Source: Lunularia cruciata
Lineage: Eukaryota; Streptophyta; Marchantiopsida; Lunulariales; Lunulariaceae
NCBI GenBank assembly: GCA_948567375.1
Contig: OX419756.1
Coordinates: forward strand, 33,830,552 to 33,894,551
Reading direction: 5' to 3'
DNA: 64,000 bases
Part shown: piece by piece, positions 1-11,053 of the stretch
Layout: each line of letters opens with the position of its first letter
Numbering within the stretch: position 1 is the stretch's first letter
The notes under the pieces: model-generated
What the model was told of the DNA's origin: nothing
Database searches by the model: none
Seen by the model: only the letters and a program-made list of their open reading frames with translations
Made by a program: the position numbers and the translations under genes

Positions 1-439
1 AAGTACTCACATGCAAACACGCTTGCAGAATGATTGGTAATTTCTGTTGTGATCAATCAAGGGTATCAATTCATTCTTGAAATTCAATTCTACACTACCC
101 CCATGGAATTTGTCCTTTGTAAGGCTCAATATTGCATGTCTTCTTCATCTACAATAACAATGTAGCCTCATTGTTGACCAGAGTTGGTGTTGTTGGCATG
201 AGTGACTCTCAACAAAATTTGGCCATTGGTATTTGGTTTTGGGATGACTCTCCTTTGTGCATTGCTTGATCATTTCTGAACATACGTACTTGACTTTGTA
301 ATACATCCATGGTCATCTTGATCTCCCAAAACTCATTCAACATCCCTTGCATTCCTTGCATCAACTCTTGCAACTACGGATCCATGATTCTTATACACAA
401 CAATTGCTCAATCACTACTTCCTACCTCAATAGAGGGTT

Positions 440-830
440 AATATAATCACTCAAGATATGGCACAAACTATTAGAACTACCTTTGGGACTTCAAAGGCTA
501 TCACTTGTTGATAATATTCCTCATGAAAATTATGGACTACAAAACCCCTAAACATTACTTTTGGTATAACACATAATGGATTTCTACTTTAGTGTTGAAA
601 GGGAGAGGATTTGGTATATTCACATCCATTATAATATAATATATAGATCTTCAAATCCTACTCTCTGGTATAGATCAACACATGCAAAATCATCGGGTTT
701 GGTGAATTCATCATTATATCCATGAACTCTGCTTTGAATTGGAAAACAAGATATACTCTCACTTGCTTAAGTTGGATGTACATAATCTTGATGTGGAATG
801 GATTTCAAGAGCAAAAAGTATGGTGCCTTA
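440..830 (-). pseudogene. Pre-gag ORF of the chromovirus (broken copy)
   Basis: Minus-strand translation gives a stretch with FHIKIMYIQ, AEFMD and MNSPNPMIL, then after a frame break DMNIPNPLPFNT. The same motifs in the same order occur at 51821-52238 and about 57580-57965. I recognise no known domain. Several stops interrupt this copy. It could be a separate small protein or an N-terminal extension of Gag. Confidence 0.55.
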
Positions 831-980
831 TATTGTACTCCTAGAGCCTCCATCCCATCCTCTCTCTAATACACTCCTAATCTATTGATTGCACTACGGT
901 TTCTCTCCTCAAAATTACTCAATCTCAATAGCCCATGTTCCTCCAAGAGGGGTGATCTACTCTTTTGGATTGAGACACCT

Positions 981-992
981 TCTTTGATACCA
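981..992 (-). other. Primer-binding site, degenerate
   Basis: Directly after the LTR end, the minus strand reads TGGTATCAAAGA. The plant initiator tRNA-Met site is TGGTATCAGAGC, so two positions have drifted. This fixes the LTR boundary and the element's direction. Confidence 0.7.
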
Positions 993-993
993 T

Positions 994-1727
994 TGTAATC
1001 TTCCAAGGATAGGAGACCTCAAGAGAAATACAAGAAAAGAAACACAAAATTTCACACTCAATACTTGTCTTTATTATATAACAAAGAGGATACACTCAAA
1101 AGAAGGTCCACTCTTGGATCAATTACATGAATTGGTGGTATGTTAATGAACTCTACCCTTAGATTAGTTGCATGTATGGGTGACATGTCAGTTTTGGTCC
1201 TATCTGGTTGGTCAAACAAGCTTTGACCAAAGGGAATCTTTAGGGGAATCTTCCTATAAGAATCTCCAAATCACATAGGTGAGATACTGTTGGAAGGCTC
1301 TCAATGAGACAAACAAGGAGGAGGAAAGGCCAGCCTTTTCTCTTGTTGGGGAAGAATTTGCACATTTTTTAACCCTAATTCATTCATTTAGGCGTCCAAA
1401 ATTGGCCCTTTGAGATAGTTTTGACTATTTTTGGCTCCTTCCCTGTCAGTAGAAGTACTCTTTTTCTGATACCTCTATCTGATCTACTCAGTCCATTATC
1501 TATAACATATTTCCAGATACTACCAAGCCAATTTTCATGTAAAGATAATATGTCTAGCTATTGATATTACATTTCTAAGTTATTTTTTGGCTCCTACTCT
1601 ATTAGTAAAAGTATTCTTTTGGTGACACCTCTATCTGATCTACCTAGCCCATCATACCTAACATCCTTCTAGATGTTACCAAGCCAATTTTCATGTAAAG
1701 ATAATATATCTAGCTATTGGTATTACA
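994..1727 (-). repeat. LTR of the minus-strand chromovirus
   Basis: On the minus strand the LTR starts TGTAATACCA and ends in ..ATTACA, bounded by TG and CA. It is 734 bp, close to the 739 and 742 bp of the LTRs at 50931 and 56800. It has the same internal duplication of a roughly 155-bp block (the two copies of the ctaccaagccaatttt motif near 1530 and 1675). Confidence 0.8.
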
Positions 1728-4189
1728 ATAGGGATGCTAAAGATGCTAAAATTCACCTAATTGCTTCCATTAGCTTTGGATAAGTGAATGCAGAAGACCT
1801 TGATTGTTAGAAAATTCTAGTGCCTAATGTTCATATCAATTTCAACACGCCAAGGTTAAGATCACTTCTTGAGAAGATCATACTCTATTTTGTAAAGTTT
1901 GAGATTAAGTCATCTCCTGCACATATGTATGTATAATCTAAATTTCTTAGCATACAATGAAAAAACACCTATCCTCACCACTTGGCTCCAACAAATCTAC
2001 AAGAAAATCTAGCCAAGTACTCAATCCTTGCTAAATCATCTCTTCTAGTGACTAATGCAAGAGTTGAATGCATCATGTCTTTATTTTAGGCTAAAACTCC
2101 ACCCCTAAAATAAGAGTATTAAGACTAAAAAATGAGTATTAAGACCTAAAAAATGCAAGCTTAGAAAATTAGGTGTGCCTTTTAAGCTAGGGATACAATA
2201 CCCTCTAACATAGATTGCTTCATAGCTAAATTTCATAAAGTCTTAGATAAACTACAAAATAAATTCTTGATAGAAGAACAACAAACATTTCTAATTGCAG
2301 AACTTTTCCTAGGGAAGCATTTTGAGTATGGATTAAAGAACTTGTAAGACTGGGGCATCTTTATGAGAATTTTATGGCACTACTTCTTTGAGAGTAAGTT
2401 TCTTGCTTAATTCTTCCAACAACTAGTGTACTCCTCTTTCCAGGTTTGCAAACAGTTAAAATGCATTCCATCTTTGCAAACAGCTGAAATGCACCATGTT
2501 TATTTCATCACTATACTTCCAACACTTCCCTTTCTAAAATGGTACACAACCACAAATCAATGATATAACCTCCTCCATCCACAATTAGCCCTGGATCTCT
2601 CTCTATTTTACCTTTTAGCACAATTCTCCTCTATTCGACTCAAGAGATCTCTTAGTTAACTCACTAATTCTTTGATTACCATCATGATCCATAATCAAGA
2701 ACCAAAACTAAATCAAAGATCAAAGCTAAAATCTCTGTACACTAAGAACCATTTCTCTCATGAAAGGGACTCTCGGGTAAGAAAGCGGAAAGTTTTGAAT
2801 CCTAACCCTAAAATGTCAACCCTAGAAATGTAAAAACATATGTCAATACACTTTCCAGAACAGATTTCCGGTGATAAGGCATATTCCGTATACTTCTAAC
2901 GATCAAAATCATACATTCTCACTAACAAAAATCTCATTTAGAGACGGTCTAACCAGATCCTAGCATGAAATTTGCATGATTGGCCTCTAGTGGTGCCTTT
3001 TTGGATTTTAAAAAAGATATGGATGCCAAATTTGTATATGCATCTTTCTACTCTTTACTTCCTATCCTCGGATAATGATTATCTCTTTTCTTTACCTTCT
3101 AATCTTCTTGAGAAGAAACTTTGGAACTTCTAGAGCAACACCATATGACAACTACTTACTTTTTCCCACTCTTAAGAAAATTTCGCAATTTCTGCGAACT
3201 GCTATTAGCAATTCCTTGAAATAATCATATCAAATCCCTAAAATCGAGTACGTTGTCGAATAAAAACATTTCATCATGAAGATTATATTGACTTGTCTTT
3301 TAGCTTTCTATCTACCTTGAAATTAATATTTTTTAAATTTTAAATAGTTAAGCAAATTATTTTTTCATTTTCTTCCACTATTAGATATATTATGGATAAG
3401 TTCTTGAGATCTAATACAAAATATTGAAGTAAAAATATTTTCAAAAGAAGAGTTTGGGATGTTGATGAGGATGAACATGTTAATCTAACTTGTTTACTCC
3501 ATAACATATCTCATAGTTTAATATGTGTAAGTGATCTCAAGACTTCATCCCCAACATATCTAGGCAACAACTTTCTTTTTTTGATTTGGGATTTTCATAT
3601 TTCTTTCATACTAATTATCTTTAATTTTAAGGTATCTATGACTATTTACATCTAGTTCTCAACTACTTTTTTAGAGTCTTGTATGTCTATTTAGATTCCT
3701 AAATTTTTTATGATTGATGCATCTTTTTAGAGTATGATAGCTATATCATCTATCTCAATAATGATAAAATGCAACATTTATGAAAAGGTTCTAGATCAAA
3801 ATTGAAATTTAACTTATAATATTGTGGAGATATTTATAAAGTGTTCAAAACAACGTTAACTATATTTATTGCTTACCACAATTTAAATGACAAGCAATCA
3901 AAGTTTAAGCCCTTAACAAGCCTGTTGTGTACATTCACTTAGAGGAATAAGAAGCGTGAGATACTTTATTACCTATAGTAGAATAATCACGAAACAACTT
4001 TGAATACATCTACAAAGATCACACCACGATTCTATTTGATGTATAGTAAGCATTCATCTGCATCATTTTCCTTCATTGATACAGGAAGAGCATTTGAGAC
4101 AACTACAAATAATTGTATGTAAAGTTTATGGAGTGACTAAAGAGTTCAATAAGCAACGAAGAAGTTAGTTATTGCACAAAGTTGGCATA
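1728..4189. other. AT-rich spacer, no gene seen
   Basis: No reading frame here resembles a protein, and none of the retroelement landmarks (primer-binding site, RT or integrase motifs) were found on either strand. Short A/T runs are frequent. It may be old, unrecognisable transposon sequence. Confidence 0.5.
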
Positions 4190-4199
4190 AGAGAGAGAG

Positions 4200-4287
<88 letters not shown>
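4190..4287. repeat. (GA)n/(TA)n microsatellite
   Basis: About 15 bp of GA repeat run directly into about 84 bp of pure TA repeat. The TA tract is uninterrupted and so likely to be length-variable. Confidence 0.95.
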
Positions 4288-4290
<3 letters not shown>

Positions 4291-4403
4291 AATAGAAAAG
4301 ATATGGAGCTCCAAGGATGAGTAATTGTGGTTACATATCACCATTTTACCAAAGTGGTGGGAATCCGAAAGATAATCCTTAAGAGATTGGGTTATTCACC
4401 GGT

Positions 4404-4571
4404 ATAGCACAAGTTAGATTAGTGACTTAAACGATTAGATTTGTTTCTCAAGTAATATAACATATTATATTTAGGGACCTGTTTAACATAGCACAAGTTA
4501 GATTAGTGACTTAAACGATTAGATTTGTTTCTCAAGTAATATAACATATTATATTTAGGGACCTGTTTAAC
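4404..4571. repeat. Perfect 2 x 84-bp tandem duplication
   Basis: The block starting atagcacaag at 4404 and ending ctgtttaac at 4487 is repeated at once at 4488-4571 with no mismatch seen. The identity implies a recent event, or an assembly artefact, in otherwise drifted AT-rich DNA. No coding content. Confidence 0.9.
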
Positions 4572-5199
4572 GCATCTCTCTTGAGATGAAATAAGTCCCA
4601 TTCTATAGAACTTATGAATATGCATCACTTGCAAGCATTGCTTTTATTGAGAAAAATCCTCTTAAACAAAGGCATAATGATGAATATCAAGAGATATGAG
4701 TTCAATGGAGAGAAAATCCTTTGTACGAAGAAAAATAATTATATTTGGCTCTTCCAACAATGTATTATTACTAGTTGTAAATTTTGAATATATTATGACA
4801 ATTATGATATCAATACGTAAATGTAAAGGGAGAGTTTCGTACTATAACTGAAGTTGGATCTCTTATCTAGTTGAGGAATTTGATTAGAAGGAAAGACTTA
4901 TTTGTGAAGTTCTTGAGTAATAAACTAGTTGGTGAACTATTTGGTTAGAGACTTAGTCAAGGAGGATTTTGACTACTATATCACTTTTAAATAATAAGTA
5001 TTGGGTTTTATCAAATTTTAATTTATGTTGTATCTTATATGCTCGGTCATCAATGGAGGATAATGATAGATCATTATAATTACAAATCAATATATAAAAA
5101 AATGAAGAATAATTATTAAAAGCATCTTATGAATGAATCTTAAAGCATTGGCATATTTATTAGGAAAGTATGCATGTAACAAAGATATATTTTCAAATA

Positions 5200-5202
<3 letters not shown>

Positions 5203-5248
<46 letters not shown>
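5203..5248. repeat. (TA)n microsatellite
   Basis: An uninterrupted TA tract of about 46 bp. The open frame across it on the minus strand (Tyr-Ile repeats) is a by-product of the repeat. Confidence 0.95.
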
Positions 5249-5250
<2 letters not shown>

Positions 5251-5644
5251 CGTAACATTCATTGATAAATAAATAAATAAATGAAGAGTTGCTAATTGAG
5301 GATATTTTTCTTTACTTCTATCAAAAGACAAGAAGTTATGTTTTATTTGAACATATGAGATATTGTGATGTGCACTTCCATAGAATGTATTTATTTCAAG
5401 TTGATTAGTTTTATCTTTTAATATTATTAAAGTTGCATCTAACTATCATTTCATTTAACTAGGATTAAACAATCATTTCAATCAACTAGGATTTAACCAG
5501 ACTATCATGACTTACGATGGACTTTTGATGGCTGTGTAAATCTTATTCTTCATTCAATTTAGTCTTATTTGCCTCACGAAAGGCAACGTAAACTACAACT
5601 ATGAAGTCTTGGTGGAAAAGAACATACATTTGTTTGTTTCCGCA

Positions 5645-5654
5645 TTCTTTTCAT
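5645..5654. repeat. Probable target-site duplication, left side of non-LTR copy 1
   Basis: TTCTTTTCAT here matches TTCTCTTCAT at 9371-9380 with one mismatch. The two stretches bracket the element. Confidence 0.55.
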
Positions 5655-8600
5655 CATGTGGGGGAGCTGTGGGAGAGTGTGGAGACGGGAGAGGAGAGGA
5701 GAGGGAGAGACCGTGAGACCATTTCTGTAATTTCTGAGTGCTCTCTAGCATGTAGCATTCAAGTGAATAGTCTTTTCTCTTTGTTTTTCAATTTGGGTTC
5801 CATTGGCACCTAGATTGAAGACTATGGAGAATAGAGTAGAAAGTTATTGATTTTTTAGATTTTCTAGGGTTTAGAGTGATCATTATACATTGAGAGTGAT
5901 GGGTCAAGGATTTCCTTTCCTATCTATTGGTTTTCATGATTAAGTTCCATGGAATTTAGTTTGAAAATTTTGGAGATGGAAATTGAACGTTATGAGATTT
6001 TATAGATTTTAGGGTTTGGAGATATTGTTTTCTTATGTGAGTTGGGATGTGAGGGGTTGTGGTTTTGCAGATATGGGGAGATATGGAGAGGAACAACATG
6101 TGTTACTATCATTATTCTTGTGCTAGCCATGGCTACACCTTCCCATGTGGGGTCGCCTAGAGCGAGTCGGGATACACCATGCCCGGTGTGTCATTGATGC
6201 TTTTCTTTGCAAGGGGTAAAGACCCATGTGGGAAGGATGCACAAGGACTATGATCGGACCACTTGGGATGCACACGTGAGATGAGCGACCACATCAACAA
6301 TGTGACACTTGGGATTACACACGCTTCTTCTATACCTTTGTTGATTGTTCCAGGGTTACCGATCGAATCATGGGAGTGGTTAGCTTCTCAAGCGGGTTGC
6401 ATTTTGGGGTTATTTGAGACTAGTTTTCCATGTCCATGTCTATTCCATAGGCTACACCGGACACTCCATGATGAGGCTAGACAAGCTTTTTGCCTACCAC
6501 TAGACCGTTTGGTACGTGATCCCTTGGACAAGTTAGCATGGTTCCTATTCCTCTTACTCCCTCGATGGTGTCTTTGTTATGCTAGAGGGGGACGTGCGGG
6601 GCATAGAGAGGTGGCTGCTAGATTTCATTGATTCTGAGTGGGGGATTGGGCAGCCCTTCAGGAGGAGTCTGTTAGGGCTACATGATTTAAGAGACAGGCA
6701 TTGCCACAAGATACCACAGATTCTACTTGATTACGACAATGTAGGACATTGGGTCAAGCGGTAGAGTTTAGTAGAGTAGCACGAGCGCTACACACTTTGT
6801 CTATAGCGAGTCCTACTGATGAGACCATCTCTTCCCTACGCTCACTACATCCTATAGCAATAGAGGGACTACCACTGGAGGTCTTAGATTATCAGCGTGA
6901 GCAGCCTTTATGTCTTGATAGGTTGTTATTTGCATAAGCATTGTGCACTGCCCCTCGCCTTTCCTCAGGAAGCTTATCAGGGATGGTTTATGAGCACCTT
7001 AGAGATTACTTCTAGGCAGATGATCCTTCTAGTGGTTTTACCGAGTTGTTTTAGGTGGCTGCAGCAGTAGCGAGAGGAGACATTCCTATGTCTGTTAGTC
7101 GGGTGTTAGGTGCTAGTCGACTTCTTGCGATGGAGAAGGACATTGGAGGCATTAGACCGATTGCTATTGGAGAGATCTTTTTGCATTTGGTCAGTCATAC
7201 CATTGTCCTTCAGAATCGTTCTCACTTTCTATAGCACCTTAGTCCACATCAGTTTGGAGTAGCTACATTGGGAGGATGTGAGGCTATATCTCTAGGCATT
7301 AGAGCACTCCTAGATATCTATCCGGAGTGGATCATCCTATAGGTGGATGTTGAGAACGCTTTTAATAGCATCTCACGTGCATCCATCTTTAGAGAGCTTA
7401 GAGAGGCTGGTGGATCCTTGGCGAGCCTCATTCCTTTTGTGCGGTCTTTTTATGGCTCTTCGGCTTCCCTTTACTACCAGCATGGTGGTTCACATCAGGG
7501 AGTCACCGTCTTGGAGTCAGCTGTTGGTACACGTCAAGGAGATCCTTTAGGGGGGCCCTTATTTGCCATGGCTCACTTTAGAGCTCTCCTATCTACTACT
7601 TTGGCCATGGCAGGTTGTGTATTTCCCTCCTTGGCAGATGATACACACATCGTAGGCCCTGTAGATCAGATTAGGCAGACCTTTGACTACTTGACTACCG
7701 AGCTACATCTAGTAGGCTTAAGAGTCAAGGTGTCAAAGTGTAGGTCCAGGCCCTCTTTAGGTATCCCTCCCCACCTTGAGCTTCCAGAGAGTTGTATCAC
7801 ATCCACAGATGGACTTTGTGTTCTTGGAGTGCTAGTAGAATCAGAGGATTTTGTCACACGCTTCTTAGACGCTACCTTTGCAGAAGATGTTCTCCATGTG
7901 GATGACCTTCCATTACTAGGAGATCCGCAGGTGGCATTTGGTATACTCTCTTCCAGTATTGCTTGTCAACCATCCTACCTCATCCATACACTCCTCTCCT
8001 CACCGTCCTTCCTATCACGTCTGAGAGCATTTGATAGGAGGATTACGGGAGTCTTTGGTGATATTATTGGACCAAGGTCTTTTGAGTGTGTGACAATGGA
8101 TTTGGCACATAGACAGATGGCTCTACCGATCTCATGTGGTGGGGTTGGCTTGCTTTCTATGGAGGAGACGCACCTATAGCATTTTTGGGTAGTTGGACTC
8201 TCTTGGCACCCTTACTTTCCTCTCATTTTGTGGTTGCTGATAGGCCGGTTTCGGAGACTTATGTGACAGAGGTGGAAGGAGGATCCTTTTCTCTCCAGGT
8301 GTTATTGTGGCAAACAAGAGATAGTCTATCCCCATGAGCACGAGAGGATTTTCCACCTTTTGCTTCACTATTTTCAGATTGGACTAGAGGTTTACAGTCC
8401 TCCTTGATGCAGCGATAGTGTGAGCATACGTTACATTCTCTCTTAGTTGACTTGTCCATTCCTCAAGCTACTAGAGCACGTCTTTGCTCTTGCTCCGGCA
8501 AGGGTGCAGGCTCTTGGATCTTAGCTCGACCGTGCATTAGGGCTTTCCGACTCGCACCAGCTACTTTTTCTACAGCGATAAGGTTTTGCCTAGGTTTGGT

Positions 8601-9370
8601 CCACCCATCTACATCTTCATTACTCACTTGTGGTTCTACACTAGATGCAGCAGTGGTCCACATGACACGGTGTCCTTTTGGAGGATGGACGATAGCTACC
8701 CATGATGCCATTAGAGACATAATGTTTGCTATGGCACGAGAGAGTGGATATTTGGCTTGGAAGGAGCGTTTGTATGCTTTGCAGATGACACGTGTCAGTG
8801 CAGACTTATACTTGGTCCAAGATGATCAGGTGACAATAGCGGATGTCGTGGTTACGAACCCTACACGTGATACAGTTTCGGAGGGAGTAATTACCCATCC
8901 CCCTGGATGGGCAGCGAGTGCAGCAGCAGGTCGCAAGGTCTCCAAGTATAGGGGCATACAACGAGGTCATCTCTTTGTTCCTCTAGCCTTGGAGTTATAT
9001 GGAGCGATGGACACGGCATTTGACACATTTGTCAAGGAGTGCGCAAGAGCTTATCATGTTAGGCGTCGGGGGTACCACTCTCACTCTCATACTTTGTAGC
9101 ATATTTTAGATAGCGTGTGTCCATTGTTCTACAGAGAGCAGTGGCTGGTGCAATCCATAGGAGAGCAATCACATTCGGTGATGTTTCTTCGGATGCTCCA
9201 GTTGTGTATAGACCGTATGACTTGCATAGCTCGGATATTGTAGGTGCGATAGGGCAGATTTCTCATATAGACTCAGTTGGAGCTTAGCCCCATGTTACCT
9301 TTTTTGTCTCTCCCTTGTACGGCTTGATGGGGTCTTCTCATCCTTCGTTTTTCCTACGCGGTCGCCTTTC
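5655..9370 (+). mobile_element. Full-length non-LTR retrotransposon with restriction-like endonuclease, copy 1
   Basis: About 3.7 kb and colinear with the copy at 39160-42904 over its whole length: a 5' UTR of about 470 bp rich in GGGAGA-type purines, one long ORF, and a short 3' UTR ending in ..gcggtcgcctttc. There are no LTRs. The base composition is clearly more GC-rich than the flanking spacer. The 5' boundary is approximate, because this copy lacks some bases present at 39160-39185. The copy is inactive: the ORF carries many stops and indels. Confidence 0.85.
6129..9287 (+). pseudogene. Non-LTR retrotransposon ORF (C2H2 finger, RT, restriction-like endonuclease), copy 1
   Basis: The frame begins ATGGCTACACC at 6129 and ends at TAG 9285. 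An early CGA-to-TGA stop (6195) falls inside the zinc finger. The longest open piece, 7343-8179 (278 aa), is an RT core: VDVENAFNS (box A), GTRQGDPLGGP (box B), LADDTHI (catalytic Asp pair), VKVSKC and LCVLGV. A second open piece, 8452-9099 (215 aa), is the endonuclease region with SGKGAGSW, H-x4-C, SADLYL, IADVVVTNP and KVSKY. The first Cys of its CCHC motif is lost through a 6-bp deletion (TCGS versus TCECGS in copy 2), and a conserved Asp is Asn (TNP versus TDP). No APE-type endonuclease precedes the RT. Confidence 0.85.
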
Positions 9371-9380
9371 TTCTCTTCAT
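9371..9380. repeat. Probable target-site duplication, right side of non-LTR copy 1
   Basis: TTCTCTTCAT, pairing with TTCTTTTCAT at 5645-5654. It lies directly after the element's conserved end gtcgcctttc. Confidence 0.55.
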
Positions 9381-9845
9381 TTGTTTGTGAGGGGATAAGT
9401 TCGTCATCTCTACCTCTACAAAGAATTTAAGCTACAATCGCGCCATCTGAAGGTCGCTAGCTGCATCTGAAGAGAGCCAAACCCTGCCGTTGTCCCGAAC
9501 CATCGCGACAAGTTCGACTTCAGACGGAACCCGCGCCGCAAACTACTCCCACGGTGGACATCACCTCGTCTGACTGGTTATAACATGGGTCCCCCATGAC
9601 GTCGCTAAATCTTGGCGCACCGATCTGATTACTGCTCCATAAGAGTTACAGTTTGGTGACAACAGTGCGCCGGGTGGGACGTGCTGTGAGGGGTTGCGGG
9701 AATCAGCGAAGGACTGAATGAATTGCAGGAGAAATGAGATGGGAAGAGCTCCAATTGCGAAATTGAAGCGAATGAGGAGTTGAGGAGCTGGGAATCAGCT
9801 CCAGGAAGAGAATTTGAGTGTCTGAGTCGAGAGGACGAAGAGGAA
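9381..9845 (+). other. Upstream flank and probable 5' UTR of the carrier gene
   Basis: About 465 bp between the non-LTR element and the carrier start codon. The sequence is more GC-rich than the spacer to the left. I see no convincing TATA box (ttataac near 9577 is the nearest candidate), so the transcription start is not placed. The element sits within 500 bp of the start codon and may have displaced upstream promoter sequence. Confidence 0.4.
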
Positions 9846-11053
9846 ATGGCGCCTTCAATGCGGTCGGGGGAGCAGAGCTTGGGGCTGAGGTTGGTGCTAA
9901 CATCGGCATCAGCAGTGGTATCGGAGTCAGTGACATTTCCGATTGATATGACGAAAACGCGGCTGCAGTTGCAAGGGGAGATGGGCGCGATTCAGGGGGC
10001 GAAACGAGGAGCGATGGGGATGGCTGTTCATATTGCCAGGGAAGAAGGGATTTCTGGACTGTACAGGGGGTTGTCTCCAGCGCTACTGCGTCACATGTTC
10101 TATACGAGTATCAGGATTGTCACTTACGAGCAACTCCGAAATCAGCTACACACTGGGGATGATAAACACAACGTCTCTGTAGCTAAAAAGGCCTTCATTG
10201 GCGGTGCTTCTGGAATCATTGGACAGGTAGGGTTGTGATTGTTGGCTCTCTGTTCTGTTCCTTACCCATCCATCAATCAATCCATCCTTTCGCTGCCTGG
10301 AATAGTCATTTGCTATGCTATCTCCTGCGTCTGCACCTCTTTTAGTTAACCACAATTGTGTCTGTCATGACACAATCCAAAGAAAGGAAAAGCTAGCAGC
10401 TCCGAGAAAGTGATGAGAGAGCCAGACTACGCCGACCGGCCAGCCAGAGAGACAGACAGACAGATAATTAGTGACTACTGTTGATGCAGTTGATAGCGAG
10501 TCCGGCCGATCTGGTGAAGGTGCGGATGCAAGCTGACGGGCGGTTGATCAAAATGGGACACGCCCCACGCTATACAGGTTTAGCGGATGCGTTCACCAAA
10601 ATTGTGAAGACAGAGGGCGTGGGAGGGCTGTGGAGAGGAGTTGGCCCGAATGTGCAACGTGCATTCTTGGTGAATATGGGGGAGCTCGCGTGCTACGATG
10701 CTGCGAAGCAGTTTGTTATAAAGCAGGGAGTGTTCGGAGACAACATTGGTGCGCATACTTGTGCTTCTGTCATGTCTGGCCTATCGGCGACAATTCTCAG
10801 CTGCCCTGCAGATGTGGTGAAAACTCGGATGATGAACCAAGCTCGCCATGATCCTGCTTCCCCCAGTGGCGCTGGACAGGCAGTGTGTTATCGCAACAGT
10901 TTGGATTGTTTGGTGAAAACTGTGAAAGCTGAAGGAGTGGGAGCGCTATGGAAAGGATTTTTTCCCACCTGGACTCGGTTAGGGCCCTGGCAATTTGTTT
11001 TCTGGGTCTCGTACGAGCAAATGCGCAGCCTCACTGGCTTATCCTCTTTCTGA
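9846..11053 (+). CDS. UCP3: Mitochondrial uncoupling protein / mitochondrial carrier, UCP3-like (exons 9846-10226 and 10490-11053)
   Basis: The spliced product is 314 aa, a normal length for the mitochondrial carrier (SLC25) family. It has the three tandem carrier repeats, each with the PX[DE]XX[KR] signature: PIDMTK (about residue 32), PADLVK (132) and PADVVK (233). Family-typical motifs include GLYRGLSPALLRH, QADGRL, GLWRGVGPN and the C-terminal GPWQFVFWVSYEQ. The protein should cross the inner mitochondrial membrane six times. It aligns along its length with plant UCP3 (Arabidopsis At1g14140) as I remember that family. Plant UCPs are described as proton-leak and/or dicarboxylate/amino-acid exchangers; this member's substrate cannot be read from sequence. 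I chose the ATG at 9846 (context GAAATGG). An in-frame 22-codon extension upstream starts only with TTG. There are no internal stops or frameshifts, in contrast to every element gene nearby. The symbol is by similarity. Confidence 0.95.
10227..10489 (+). other. Intron of the carrier gene
   Basis: A 263-bp phase-0 intron, GTAGGG...GATGCAG. It joins codon CAG (Gln127) to TTG (Leu128) and restores the family-typical Ile-Gly-Gln-Leu-Ile-Ala-Ser-Pro reading. It includes a pyrimidine-rich stretch and a short GACA repeat near the 3' end. Frames cannot be joined without it: unspliced reading stops at 10236. Confidence 0.9.

Larger units (their letters stand above)
1..1727 (-). mobile_element. 5' portion of a Ty3/gypsy chromovirus, cut by the window edge
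   Basis: Read on the minus strand, this is an LTR (1727 down to 994), a degenerate primer-binding site, a leader, and the first codons of gag near 390-300. The order and sequence match the plus-strand chromovirus at 50931-57541, including the ATGGATCC gag start and a conserved pre-gag reading frame at about 830-430. The rest of gag and all of pol lie beyond base 1. Stops and indels show it is not active. Confidence rests on colinear similarity seen by eye to the other copies. Confidence 0.8.

Noticed and set aside
5140-5331. 63-codon minus frame with Tyr-Ile repeats
   Set aside because: Translation of a (TA)n microsatellite.
9780-9845. In-frame N-terminal extension of the carrier
   Set aside because: It begins with TTG, not ATG. 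The carrier family needs no such extension, and the ATG at 9846 has a good context.
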